DNA from: Epiperipatus broadwayi
Taxonomy: Eukaryota; Onychophora; Udeonychophora; Euonychophora; Peripatidae
NCBI GenBank assembly: GCA_028023455.1
Contig: JAQFVV010006337.1
Coordinates: forward strand, 310,001-374,000
DNA: 64,000 nt
Direction: 5' to 3'
The notes under the pieces are model-generated. The model was not told the DNA's origin. It saw nothing but the letters and a program-made list of their open reading frames with translations, and searched no databases. This document shows, one piece after another, positions 13,933-26,900 of the stretch (position 1 is its first letter; each line of letters opens with the position of its first letter). A program made the position numbers and the translations under genes.

Positions 13933-15950
13933 GCATTAAAGGTAGTTGTTTTTGAAATGATTTCTGGAATGATTATTTATGTTATATATATATGAATGTG
14001 TATTATTTCTAGTAGATTTTCACCTGGGAAATGTATTTGTTAGTAGATATGGTCATGAGAGAATTGTAGTATGAATTCATTTTTAAACTAGTATTTAATG
14101 TTATATGATTTCTATTTATTATTACTAGTATAGGGTATGCAGGATTATATATATACATTAACTTAGCTTAAAATTTCCTGCAAATTATATATATATAAAA
14201 CACTTCTATATGTCAACCAAACTATAAAGAATATAGTAAATCCAACAATTCTTTTTTTTTCATTCTTTAGTTTACTAACATGGTTGACTGTACTCAATAG
14301 ATATTATATAACAATTAAATTTAAATATTAACATTAATAATTTTGAAATGGATTATTACATGCGAGATTCAATCTCCACATTGAATTTGAGCAATTGTAA
14401 TTACATAATTATTAAGGTATGTTTAAATCCAGTTATTATATAATATTTAATCTGAATTTCCAATAATATTAGTAACTAAAGCTCATAAAGATTAAAGCTG
14501 AGATTATAGGAGAATTCACTCTATTCCTTCCAGCTTATTGTTTACTTATATTTGATTTTATCTATAAACATTGTATACTATTATAAATTTATATAACTTT
14601 TTTAATATATAGGGTAATATTCTTATTTTCTTTTTACTTTTTAAAAACTGTAAGTTAGGGAAGAAATAAAAGATGCATTGCGATGTTTTATGCTTAATAA
14701 TGCAATGCATATATGAACATATTTTGTAGACACCTTAAACAGCTCTAACACTTTTAGGGTATGTCATTTAAGTTAGGTGCGACATATTTCATATTATTTG
14801 ATGGTGTTTTTATATGAACAAAAGATTCTGGAATAGACTATACTTCAAAATATCAATATATAAAAATAAATATTAGCTATAGTCAACTTTTGGCATATCT
14901 GCTATATTGAGTAACATGTTATAGTTAAAATTTAAAAAAAAAAAAATTCATTAAAATTTCATGATATTAACGTCCCGTGAATGAGCAACTTTCCATGATT
15001 TATGTATATAAACACAATTATATATATATATAATATGTAATGACTCGCTAAAAAAATTATTTTGTTTAATTCTCTTTTTAACTTATATATAAATTACATT
15101 TATCTGTTAAAATAAGACAAAAAAGGTTATTTTGACGACTAAATAAAAAATTGAGTTTAAATTCATTCCATCTTGAAATGCATAATGAACATTTTTATTA
15201 TATATATATTATTAACACTGAATTATTAATTAAAAGATGAGGATCTGTTTGGTTCTGAAATTATGCAATGTATATTTGTTGGTACTTGGATTTTGCAAAA
15301 GTCAGCTGTAAAAAACTTGATAGATGTAGTTTATGGTATTGTTTTATATTTAGCTATTAAATTAAATCTTACTATATTTTGAATTAGTCCACTGTGCGCG
15401 CATTTATATAAGATTATACTAATAAAATATAATTGATTTGGTCTTAATTCCAGAATATGTTTACTAAGCCATTTTTAAAATTATATTATAAAAACTGACA
15501 GAAGCTTAATACTTAATTAACAATTAAAAACTAGTACAACAAATGGATTATAAAATAAACAAAATATATATAAGAAAAGATAGAATGGTTGGTCCATTTT
15601 TTTGTAATGCCTATCTTTTTGTGCTAGAGTGAATGTTAGAAAAAAACTTGGATTTAGGATTTTTCTTTTAGATAGTTTAGCCATAGCCACCCTAATTAAC
15701 TATCTTATTTGTAACTAGAAGATAAAAGAAAATGTGAAATTAAATCTATTTTATTATTACAATTGACAAACTTTTGAATAATGCATTGTAAGAGGTTTGT
15801 GGAAAAGCTATTGTTATAAGTAGATTATTTAAAAGGCTGCTTTATTTTTACCTATACTTGTATGTGTGTGAAGCTTATTTTTAAACTTTAGTATTTCTCA
15901 TTTACCATAATTATTCTCAGTGCATTTTCTTCTTCCATATATATATATAT
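13933..15950. other. A+T-rich spacer, nothing recognised
   Basis: Short TA runs, homopolymers and no open frame or repeat pair that I could support. Confidence 0.5.
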
Positions 15951-15952
15951 AA

Positions 15953-16278
15953 CATGTTTAGTGGATTCATCCTTGTAAGATTTTAGTTTTAAAAATGCCA
16001 ACGTTTCAACTTGATCACACAAGCCCTCAACTAGGAAATGAAAACTATATAATTCTTCAAAGTTTCTTGAATATTTTCTCCCTATAGTTGTTTATTATGT
16101 TCATACAAATGTTTTTACAGGTTTCAGATATAAAAAACATGGTTTTCAGATTTTCATTTCCCAGTTGAGAGCTTGTATAATCACATAGAAACATTGGAAT
16201 TTTTCAATTATTTAAAATTCAACATTGGAGTTTTTTAAACTAAAATCTTACACATATGAACCACCTGTAAAACATGTT
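15953..16278. repeat. Decayed inverted repeat (foldback element)
   Basis: The left part (15953-16045) includes AACATGTTTAGTGG, TTGTAAGATTTTAGTTT and AGCCCTCAACTAGGAAATGAA. Their complements appear in the right part (16156-16278) as TTCATTTCCCAGTTGAGAGC, AAACTAAAATCTTACA and CCACCTGTAAAACATG. Extra copies of a TTTTTACAGGTTTCAGATAT-like segment sit in the loop (16112-16143) and beyond the right arm. No coding sequence; probably an old palindromic MITE. Confidence 0.6.
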
Positions 16279-16303
16279 TTTTTATATCTGCAACCTGTGA
16301 AAA

Positions 16304-16334
16304 CATATATATATATATGTGTGTGTGTGTGTGT
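16304..16334. repeat. (AT)n-(GT)n microsatellite
   Basis: A TA run passes directly into a GT run at the right edge of the foldback element. Confidence 0.9.
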
Positions 16335-16339
16335 CAAAC

Positions 16340-17620
16340 TTACTTCACTCACAATGATCACTTAAACTAGATATTATTCCTAGTCTAAAAATAAACTTTA
16401 ACTTTCAATTAAAGGTTAATATATTTGTTTTAATTAATTAAACATAGACACATGGAATAATTCAATTTCACTTTTTTTATGTATAATAATTTATTACATA
16501 TTTCTAAAACCTCCAACTTTATCACACATTTTTGGACTACATGTAATAAAAATATGTAAAGAAGATAAATGACTCCCAACTGCTGGTGCAGCATTAAATG
16601 TATCTTGGGAATTATTTCTTTTCCAAGTATCTTTATTCCATGTTTTAAGAATGTGTGAAGAATTGGGAGTTTAAGTATATCTAATTGTAAATAATATTAA
16701 TAAAAGAAAAAATACAAAGTCTATTATTAGCATTTTTTTTATTAACAGATATTTTATCAATAAAATGAAGTAAAGGTTTTCCTGCATAATAGTTAGTACA
16801 TAAATCTTCTAATGTCCATATGCAAAGAATTTGTTTCCAAGTACATGTTAGTTGAAAATTTTTAAACAAGCTTTAGAATATTTACATAATTATGGGTCAA
16901 TATTCTTAGCTGAAGAGTAAAAATAATATTCATAGACAATATTATCACCCAGAAAATAGTTTTTAGTCAATTAATAATTTATTCTTGTTGATTTTTTTTC
17001 TATGAAAAGATTTGTATATCATTGGCTTGGAGTTAAAAGCAAAATAATTAAACTTGTTTATTTTAATTACTTATTCTAATAAAAAATATCTTCTGTCAGG
17101 ATTTAAATTTCTATTGAATATTTGACATTTTTATATCACAATGTAGATTTACAAAGCAACCTATAAGAAAATAAATACACTATGGTCAGATAATGTCAGT
17201 AAATATTTTCTTTGCTTTTTATTTTCTTAAATTAATTGTGTTACATTAATGATGTTGGTTTGTTTGTTTTTTTTTATATTTATTAGAACATTATAAACTC
17301 TTACATTACATGCTATAATTATAAAGAGAACTAATTTTTAAAAAAAACAACAACAACAACACTCTTTTATTAGCCAGTGAGATAATTTTCAAATAACTTT
17401 TGATACTGTTTGTACTATATTTATAATCTTAAAAATTATATATATATATATATTTTAAAGTTTACTTTGGCATAATCTGAATAAAACTGATGTTTTACCC
17501 TTCCCTCTTCTTTTAGTTTATAATTTAGATTAGAAAAACGTTGAAATCAATGATTTTTGGGTAACATAAAGTTATTGAATTTTCTTATTATTTGCCTGAA
17601 GGTTAGTGACGATGGTATAT
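16340..17620. other. A+T-rich spacer, nothing recognised
   Basis: No supported gene. The minus-strand frame 16681-16869 carries no recognisable motif. A short CAA run is at 17347-17361 and a TA run at 17434-17452. Confidence 0.5.
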
Positions 17621-17623
17621 TAG

Positions 17624-17908
17624 ATATGATAATATGTTGGACTATTTCTAATCATCTAGAAAATTTTCAATGCATTCAACATGATAAATAATGGAAATAG
17701 TCCAGTGTATTATCACATATAATATACAATTATTATTAACTTTCATGCAAATACTAAGTATTCTGTAAAGATCAGATGCTATGTCGAAGTTTAGACATTA
17801 TGAAAAATTATGACTAAAATTGATTTGAAAACTTTGAATAAAATTTAAATTTTTTTATACATACAGCATTTAATGATAGATGGTGGAAATAGTCCAACAT
17901 ATTATCAG
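17624..17908. repeat. MITE-like element with inverted ends
   Basis: The left end TGATAATATGTTGGACTATT (from 17626) is matched in inverse by GGAAATAGTCCAACATATTATC at 17883-17905. A third, inverted version, GGAAATAGTCCAGTGTATTATC, lies inside at 17694-17715. Total length is about 285 bp with no coding capacity. I could not fix a target-site duplication. It is either a small DNA-element derivative or a nested pair of them. Confidence 0.6.
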
Positions 17909-17909
17909 G

Positions 17910-18935
17910 ATCAAGTATTAATTATAATTCAATTTTATAATAACAGTGCATTTTATAGTTAGGTAATAAAGTTTTGAATTTTTTTATTTCAAAATAATAA
18001 ACGATTTTTTTAGTTCTCTCTCTATTCGTAAAATAAAGTTTTGATATGAAACTTTAACAATGTTAATAAAAACGGGACTACAGCAAACTTCTGTTGTTTT
18101 TTTTTTTCTAATTAATTTAATGCAGATCTAAAGCCTAGGAATTCTTTAGTAGTTTTAGCTCTTTTTACATTTTTCTGACAATCATCAACATTACAAAATG
18201 TACGGGATACATTATTGAATAAAAAAAGCTTTTTTTCTCCGTAAAGTATGTTATTCGGAGGTATTTTTTAAAATTAATATGTTATTATTATCATTACAAT
18301 TTTAAAAAAGTGATAATTAGGATCACATTTTCATTAATCGAATTAATCTTATTTCATAAATAATTATATTATATATTCAAAAGTTGTCAAAAATGTTGGA
18401 AAATGAACAAAGATGTTTTTTTACCAGTACTAAGCAAAATTACTAAAACGTTTATGAAAATAATAGAATAATTAATAGAATAGATATGTATTAACAACCA
18501 AACATTGTATAAAAATAATATTATAGTAAATTAAAAAGAAAAATTGTTAAAGCTATAAAAAATTACCCTCAATAAGATTATTAAAAAATTAGATTTGAAA
18601 TAGTAAGGCTCTATTCAGAAAAGGAAAAAGTCTATTTTTTTTAAGATAGCTATAACAGTAAAATTAAACAGAAGTTAGTGAATAATAATTTAAATATAGT
18701 GAAAAAATAGAAAGTGTGTTTTTTTAACAAATAAATCTAAAAAAAAAAAAAAAAAATCAAGTTATGAGTTTTAAATTATCAGTAATGAAAATGTAAGGGC
18801 TACAGTAAAATAAAATTAAAAAAAGAACAATCACAAAAGAGTAATAAAGGTTTTAGAGACATTAAATCGAAAAATAAATAAATAATAAGTTTTTAACAAT
18901 CTTATGACATATTTCTTAATCCACTGATACAATAT
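17910..18935. other. A+T-rich spacer, nothing recognised
   Basis: Homopolymer-rich sequence, including a long A run near 18740-18756. No gene or clear repeat. Confidence 0.5.
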
Positions 18936-19303
<368 letters not shown>

Positions 19304-19540
19304 GAAAAAAATTTTAAATAATTAAATAGTGCACTTTTTTGCAAGGTCTTTTTCTATTGTTTACCCAAAAAAAAATAGCTGTAATGGATAAGGAATTGAC
19401 AGATTAATCATCGCCATGATTATTTTCATATTTCTTATTTTTTTAAACCCAATAACTAAAAATGTTACTCATTCTCTGGCATAATTAGTAAATAGTTGAG
19501 AGAATTGTAGGCTGTATACCTGAAATGAATATTTTAATTT

Positions 19541-19612
19541 TGGGGGTCCACATTCGAACTTCAGGCCTATAACAGACAAATGTGTTAATTGTTGTGCTGT
19601 GAAACTCTTCAA
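19541..19612 (-). repeat. tRNA-derived SINE head or tRNA pseudogene
   Basis: Read on the minus strand, about 70 bases contain an A-box-like CAGCACAACAATTAAC and, roughly 37 bases later, a B-box-like GAAGTTCGAATG (consensus GGTTCGANTCC). The spacing fits a tRNA promoter. The arms do not pair as a full tRNA cloverleaf, and the sequence upstream is a short TATC run (19612-19635). I therefore call it a decayed tRNA-derived retroposon, not a working tRNA. The tail and target duplication are not visible. Confidence 0.45.
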
Positions 19613-19619
19613 TATCTAT

Positions 19620-20160
19620 CTATCTATCTATCTATATATGTATTAGATGATTGTTAGTTATAAAAAAAAGATATATAAGAATGGAAAAAGAATTGAATAA
19701 TTTATTGTTGATTAACGTGCAACGCTCGCCTTACTAATTGCTGTTATATATTACAGATATTTAACAATTATGATTATTTATTTATTATTGCAATATATGT
19801 AATTCATAGTTAGATTATATGTAATTATAATGGGAGTAACTAGAAGTAACCATGTCAATCAACTAGGCTTAAATGTCAACAGGGCTAAAGAATAGATTGG
19901 TATCATTCTATTTTTTTATAGTTGATTGATGTTTACATAGATCAGTGGGAGATTTAGTTGTTTCTGTTATATATATATATATAGTTAAATCATATATATA
20001 TAGTTAAATCACATTGAAAAGGACAAATTAATATTTGTCGAAAAGAGCTTTTTGTGTATGATTACTATTATATATATTATTGCTGTTATATAAAGATATT
20101 TTATATTATATCGTTGATTTATTTAAATGTATATATATATGTTAATTTTAATATTCTCAA
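19620..20160. other. A+T-rich spacer with small tandem repeats
   Basis: Contains a TATC run (19612-19635) and an 18-base tandem duplication with TATAGTTAAATCA (about 19980-20011). Nothing else recognised. Confidence 0.5.
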
Positions 20161-20164
20161 GGAT

Positions 20165-20939
20165 AAAAGATGAATTCATAGTATTATTTTTAGGAGCTTC
20201 TATATAGTAAAAATATAATAGTTAAAATAGCCAACGTTTTAGTACAATAACAAGTACTTTCCTCGGTGCTTAAAAATATTTTTTTTCCTTTGTTATTTTC
20301 TCCTCCTACTCAAATTATATTGGTTGAAAAGTTATTAAAAATATTTTATTCTCTAATAATTTTTTTCAAATATTGTAATTTTCTTCAATTCTCATGACTG
20401 TCTCATTTATGCTCCTGGGCATTTTAAAAAATTTTATAGCTTCCCTTAGAAATCTCTGGTCATATTGTTCAATTTTTGCCAGAATGCATGTTTTATTAAA
20501 ATTAATGTTATGGTTAGTTAATTTTATGTGTGAATAAATGGCGGATGAATCGAATTTTTTTCTAATTAACAAAATGTTATTTCTTTTTTATATTTATTCT
20601 CCAATTGATCTGTCCAATGTACATACACTTTAACACTCCAAAGGAATTTTATCTTTACGGCATGGAAATACTCCATTATTTTTTTAATGTAGTATATACT
20701 GTGTAAATATTATTTTTCTTTAAAACATTACCAATTTTATCACTTAATTCTTTTATATATGTCAGAACTGTCTTAATTTCTGAAGTATCAAAATCCTTTT
20801 CCTTATTATATAAAAAAGCCCTATTAATAATCATGTGATCAAAATCATTGTGAAGCTTTTTTAATAGCAGAGATAGTAGCATTTTCATCAAGATAGCTCT
20901 GCTACTAAAAAGTACTTCTTCATAATGTGTTTTGACCAC
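20165..20939 (-). pseudogene. Penelope-like element 3' end, GIY-YIG remnant
   Basis: On the minus strand the translation passes through a segment resembling the linker before the nuclease (20939-20676), then YIGQ (codons 20621-20610) and a block with YSHIKLTNHNIN and LREAI (20572-20370). This order matches the C-terminal GIY-YIG endonuclease of Penelope-like retroelements, which act by RNA-templated target-primed insertion. Stops and frameshifts divide it. The 3' region continues to about 20165 and shares its sequence with 21545-21665 and 45290-45400. The reverse transcriptase domain is missing, so this is a 5'-truncated dead copy. Confidence 0.7.
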
Positions 20940-20940
20940 A

Positions 20941-21670
20941 GGATTAATAATAGGGATTTTTCATATAATAAGAAAAAAGATTTTGAAACTTCAGAAATTA
21001 AATCTGTTCTGGCATATATAAAAATACATATAATAAAAATGGTAATATTTTAAAGAAAAATAATATCCACCCACTATACACTATATCTAAAAATAATAAT
21101 AAAGTATTTACACTCCCTAAAGATATCATTATTTTGGAGTATCATGGTGTATATGAAATTCCATGTGGATTTTGTGTACATTCATACATTGGACAGATCA
21201 AATAAAGTATACATTTAAAAAAGGAGGAACACATTTTGGCTGTTAGAGAAAAATTCATGTCCTCAGACATTTACTCACATATAAAATTAACTAACCATAA
21301 CATCAATATTAATAAAACACACATTCTAGCAAAATTTTAACAATATAACTAAAGACGACTAAGGGAAGCTATAGACATTTTTTAAAAGGCCAAGAGCATA
21401 ATTGAGAAGTGTGAATTGAAGAAAAATAATAATATTCAGAAAAAGCTATTGGATGATAAAATATTTTTAATACTTCTTAACCAATAAAATTTGAGTATGA
21501 TGAGAAAATAACAAAAGAAAAAATAACAATTTTAAATCTCCCCACACACATTCTTATGATTTGGGGGAAAAGAAACTCTGAGGAAAGTATTTGTTATTGT
21601 ACTGAAATATCAGCTATTTTGGCTATTATATTTTTGCTACATGGAAGCTCCCACAAATAATACTATATAT
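20941..21670 (+). pseudogene. Penelope-like element 3' end, GIY-YIG remnant, inverted partner
   Basis: The plus-strand translation shows KDFETSEIKSVLAYIK near 20980, then YEIPC (21152-21166) and YIGQIK (21185-21202). The following block, IYSHIKLTNHNIN (near 21270-21310), has an EH pair upstream. These are the hallmarks of a GIY-YIG nuclease as found at the C-terminus of Penelope-like retroelements. Several stops (for example right after YIGQIK, and near 21338) kill the frame. The 3' untranslated part contains a CACACACATTCTTATGATTT segment and a TACATGGAAGCTCC end. It is the mirror image of 20165-20840. Confidence 0.75.
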
Positions 21671-21674
21671 ACAC

Positions 21675-22060
21675 TAATTAGTATTAATAAAGTATTTATG
21701 TCATTCTTAAGAACAAAAAGAAATTTAGAAAGAATTAAAGATGAATGAATAAAATGGAATATTGTAGTATAACAAATTAATGTATTTCATTATTTAGAAA
21801 ATCAAGCAAATAATCAAGGAAATAGAGAGAAAAATTACAGATAATAAGTTAGCAAATAAAGAATAAAGTTATAATATTGGCAAATGAGAAAAGAGTTGCA
21901 ATCATTAGAAATGATTTTTTAAAAAAGAACATCTAGAGATAATATTTAAAAAATAAAATTATTGAAACAATTAATAGAAAAAGAAAAGAAAATTAGGTTT
22001 GACTCTAATTTTAAAAAAAAGCTATAGTAGAAAAAAATATTTAGATAAAAGAAAATATTG
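21675..22060. other. A-rich spacer, nothing recognised
   Basis: A-rich sequence with many GAAA/AATA steps and no gene. It may be the decayed flank of the Penelope-like copy. Confidence 0.4.
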
Positions 22061-22067
22061 GGTTGGT

Positions 22068-22652
22068 ATTTTTAGATCTAGTGTCTGAAACTACCTTAGC
22101 CCGTCACTGAGGTGTGCCAAAGCATGAAACTATTGGTCTGAAGTTTGGGTGTGGTTTCTAGATAGAGATTTTTAAATGCTTTCTCTTGCTGGCATTTATT
22201 GATAAAGCTTGTTAGAGCAATTAGCACAGCTCATTGTTTTTTATTTACAAGCTTAGAAAGATTAGGTCATGTGATATATGGCTTTAATTTTTATTGACTA
22301 TTTATAGTCTCTTGCTTTATGACTTAAGCAATCTTATATTGCTAAGGCTATTAATATATGGTTTGGCTGAAGATCTCTTAGCCCCATAGCTATTTGAATT
22401 GGATAGCTGGATTTGAAGGCATGTAGATGTCTTAAAATTTCAGATTTGCCTCTCAATAGATAACTTTTAGATAAGTGCTGGCTTTGGGTTGGTATTGTTA
22501 GATCTAGTGTCTGAAACTATCCTGGCACCTCACTTAGGAGTGCCAAAGCATGAAACCATTGGTCTGAGATTGGGGTGTGGTTTCTAGATAGAGATTTTAA
22601 AATGCTTTCTCTTGCTGGAATTTTAGAGCAATTAGCACAGCTCATTGCTCTT
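22068..22652 (+). repeat. Interspersed repeat, family F, with 170-bp direct repeats
   Basis: Two direct copies of a unit starting TTGGGTTGGTATT (22062-22233 and 22487-22650) share AGATCTAGTGTCTGAAACTA, GTGCCAAAGCATGAAAC, GGTGTGGTTTCTAGATAGAG and AATTAGCACAGCTCATTG. They flank about 250 bases containing a GGATAGCTGGATTTGAAG segment. The same modules occur at 26266-26880. No open frame. The arrangement could be a partial tandem array or a non-autonomous element with terminal direct repeats. Confidence 0.7.
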
Positions 22653-22654
22653 TT

Positions 22655-25600
22655 TAATATTGGATTTATTTAACAAAAAAAAATAATAATGATAAAAGAC
22701 ATTGAAAATAAGTTTAAGAATATGTAGAATATGAAGCAAACATGCCAGTGATTTAAATTTTGATGAGTTTTTGTAAATGGGGGAAATGGGAGTGCAATTT
22801 ATTATGGCTGCTTTGTTTTCATTCTACTCAAGATCAAATAATACCATTCATCATTATAAAAAATATAAGACTAAATTTGTTTACAGATTTTGTAAGCTAT
22901 ATAATATTGCAAGTCAAGACAATCAAAAGATGTTTTCTCTTGAACAATTTTTTTTTTTACTTTTAAGATTTTTTTTAGGTAACAGCTTATAGGCATATAA
23001 CTTGTCTTCTAAATATTAGTTTAAAAATTATCTTTATCTAATTTTTAGTTAAACGATAATACGAATTGGGGGTAAAGCAAGAAAGTTTTCTCATTCACTA
23101 TACTTTTTAAAGGCTATTTTACTTCTGATTATTATTCACTTTTAATAGATATACGTGACTTTAGGTCAAAAATGTAATTGAAATATGATACAAATTCCAT
23201 CATTGGCTAATGAGGTGTCATCTTTTTAAGCATACTACACTTGCAATTTATTATTTTTTTATATTTGTATAATATAATGGTTAATAGTTTATTAAAATAA
23301 ATATTAATTAGAATAATAACTATTGGCATAAAACATTATTTAATTATTTATATTGGATATAATTTTTTTCTTTCTGAGTAGCTAAAACATTAGGGTACTT
23401 AGATCAAATTCCTGTATATACATTCACATACACATATGCAATTATAGAACACGATTTTTTATATTATTAAATTTAAATATTTATTTATTAAAATTATAAT
23501 TAAAAATGTCATAACTTTTAATTTAATCTACTATTGACATTGAATGCAAAATCTCTGACCAGTCTAATTTATTTATATATGAATTTCGAAAACCGGCGTA
23601 TTTTAAAAGTCATATGAATCAGTCTCGGATCATTTGATTTTCACATAAGGACAGTCTACTTCTTAACTTTTTATATTTTTTTACTATATATCTATATGCG
23701 AGTTGTTTATTTTTAAACAAACAAATATGTCGTAATGAAAGCTTTAAAATTTCAATGAGATGTGTTTTATATATATATATGCGTGTGTGTGTAATTGTGT
23801 GTCACTAAATGTTACCAAAAAAAAAGATTTAGTTGTTTAAATTAATAAAAAAATATTGAGTTACTTCTCGATAAAAAATTATTAAAATATTTTGTTATAT
23901 TCTAAAAGAAATGCAAGTAATCAAATTTTGTCATGATTAAATATTATTCATTTGGATATCAGATATTTTGAATTTTTTCAGATTAAATTATATATATATA
24001 TTCATTGTTTCATTGTAAATACTAATATGTTTGCAAAGATTGAAAATAACAATAGTTACAATAAATTATAACTATTAAGTACGTTTATAAAATAAAAGAT
24101 ATAATACGTTTTACGTATGCCTAAAATTAATCGTCTGATTACTTTCATAAATGAAGACACTATCTAATTATCTTTTTATTATAATATGCAAGAGATAGTA
24201 AAGCCATATTCAGTGATTCAATATAATGGTCTAATTTTTTTTTTGCAGAAAAACTGATAAAGTTTATAAATTAGTTATACAAACTAAATATTATTGGGTT
24301 GTTTTTTTTTCACTTTATCTATGAACAAGTAAAATGTCAAACAGTTTTTATAAAGTCACACCAGGACAAAAATAATTTCGACACAGAAGCAAAGAGTACT
24401 CACTAGATTTTTCATTTGTTGGATTATTATTATTGTTGTTGTTGTTGTTGTTGTTACTGCTTCTTAGCTAAAAATAGCTAAATACCATTTTCTTACCAAT
24501 AATTAGATAGCTACTAAATTGCTTATCTGTTGGCTTTTGTGAAAAAAATCTATACATATAGAAACAGATGATCATAAGAATTTTAGCTATTAAAAGTTTA
24601 GTCTGTGGTAAAAATCGCCCAGTGGTTTTCCACAGTCATGTGACAAGTTTGTTTTTTTCTAATAATTTGGAAAACTTCCTTATTTCGTCATTCTGCCTTA
24701 AAGTAAATCTATTTTAAATAAAGAATATTTTTACAACTTTTGATATCTAGTTAATAATTATCGTAATCTTTCAATTGTCAGTTTTGCTATTATATAACTA
24801 ACTCATATTCGTTAATATATATATTTACAATTATATATGAAAAATATTGTTCTAGATTATCTATTCATATTTCTTCTTGTATTCCTGGTTATTTCCAACA
24901 TATTTTTTTTCATAGTATTAAAATTTATAAAAGAAAATTGAAACAAATCTGGAAATATGTGGGGGAAAAATAGACATAAAGAAAGTAAAAAACGAAAATC
25001 ATTTATAAATATAAGTTTTGATCAAAACATTTATGCCACTTACAATGTTACATATATATATATATCAGAAAATTTATAATATGAAATATTTTGTAACCAT
25101 ATTTGGAATGAATTTTTGCAACTAAAAATGCCCAAAGTCTTAAATAATGTCTCCTTCGCGGTTACTTCCTCTATACTTCAAACATATGGATGCAGCAATT
25201 AGAAAAAATAATTATGTCAATTGCTATGCATTTTGGCTAATCAAGTTCTTCAATTGGGCCAAGCCAAATATAGCTTTTCAAATACCATACTCTATTATTT
25301 TATATTTATTGATTAATGTACATTGCACAAATGTACTTTATAAGTACATTTTTTAAAAGCCAAAATATTTATTTATTACAATCACATTTTAATACTTATA
25401 TAAATGAGAGTTAATCATTTTTGTTAATTATTGATGTGTAAGCATCAAAACATACAAAATTATATATTAAAATCATTATTTGTAGGAAAGTGTATTTACA
25501 ATCCTATTGAACTTTATGATTAATTTAACATCTTATAGAAAAAATATTTTTTCGACTAAATATTTACATTTATTTTTAAAAAGATGTTTTTCAACAGAAA

Positions 25601-26230
25601 AAAAACAATACCCTCATGTGAATTGTGTTTTATTATAATGGCAAATTATCTTCTATAGATATTCAATTATTTAAGTCATTAAAAAATAGATTTTTATTTT
25701 GCTTACTTTATAAAACTTTAAAAAATGTAATAATTTGTAATTCAAAATTAAATTTATTTCGTCAATTTTTCTTGCAATTTTGGCAATTTATATTGGATTA
25801 ACAAAAAATACAAACAATGAAGAATTCTCTGAAGACTCTCTTGTACATTTTAAAATTTAAAATTGGTTAATATTTCACTATTTTACTCTTTTAATCTTTA
25901 TTGAAATTTATGTTTGTAAATTGCAATTTGTTTGGCTTTTTTTTTTCACTTTCTTTGTATCTAACTTTCTTTCTCTCACTCTCTCTCTCTCTCTCTCTCT
26001 CTCCTTCTTCTGCTCCCTTTAATTTGTTTGTTGATTGGTTTCAATTTTCCACGATTCCATTTCTTTATAAAATTTATTGCATTTTTAGATAACTGAATCA
26101 TTATTTTAAAATATTGTTTAATATCTTTAATAAATGGTAAACTATTTTATGCTTTCAGCAATTAGACCATACTATAAAAATATTTGCTATATATACTTAT
26201 AATATAAAAAATATATATTTAGTACATAAT
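22655..26230. other. A+T-rich spacer with simple repeats, no supported gene
   Basis: Contains a TTG run (24431-24455) and a CT run (about 25974-26002). Open frames at 22760-22992 and 25147-25356 have somewhat mixed composition but no motif I know, so I do not call them genes. A possible tRNA-like sequence near 23382-23415 is too weak to annotate. Confidence 0.45.
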
Positions 26231-26900
26231 AATCAAAAAAGCAAGTCATATATAATGTGACATTATTTAAAATCTCTATCCAGAACACTCCCATCTTCAG
26301 ACCAACTGGTTTCGAGCTTATGGCTCATAAGCTTACATCAGTGGAGAGCTAGAATATTCAGACACTAGATCTAAAATATCAACTCAAAACCCAGCTTACC
26401 AATAGCTCAATCAAGCTCTTAATTAATAAATGTGGTATGAGAAAATATGTAAAATCTCTGAATTTCATTTTTATAAATACAAGCTTATAAAAGTAATATC
26501 ACGTTATATATGACTTGCTTTTTTTATTATTATAATTTTATCTTTAAGGCTTTGGCTATACTGAGGCTATTAAAATATGGTAGATCTGAATTTAGTTCAG
26601 TCTCATATAACTATTTAAGTTAGATAGCTGGATTTAAAGATATTTTTATGGCCGAAAATTTCAGAGTTTCTACTTAAATATTATGTATGAAATAAATGCT
26701 GGGTTTTGAGTTGATATTTTAGATCTAGTGTCCAAATATTCTAGCTCTTCACTGACATGAGCCAAAAGCTCGAAAACAGTTGGTCTGGAAATGGGAGTGT
26801 TCTGGATAGAGATTTTAAATATTTTTTCATACCGCACTTATTAATTAAGAGCTTATTTGAGCTATTGCTAAGCTCTCTGTATTGCATTTAGTGCATAATA
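26230..26900. repeat. Family F repeat, rearranged inverted copy
   Basis: The right part (26463-26880) follows the 22.1-kb copy: a TACAAGCTTA start, a GATAGCTGGATTTAAAG segment, then the AGATCTAGTGTC and GGTCTGG modules. The left part (26266-26462) carries the same modules in reverse orientation and permuted order, with ACTAGATCT and AACTCAAAACCCAGCTTA followed by AATAGCTCAATCAAGC. Sequences TCATATATAATGTGAC (26248-26263) and ATCACGTTATATATGA (26498-26513) form another inverted pair. No coding capacity. Confidence 0.7.

Noticed and set aside
23380-23416. GTAGCTAAAA ... ATCAAATTCCTG as tRNA boxes
   Set aside because: Too weak and too closely spaced in A+T-rich DNA to separate from chance.
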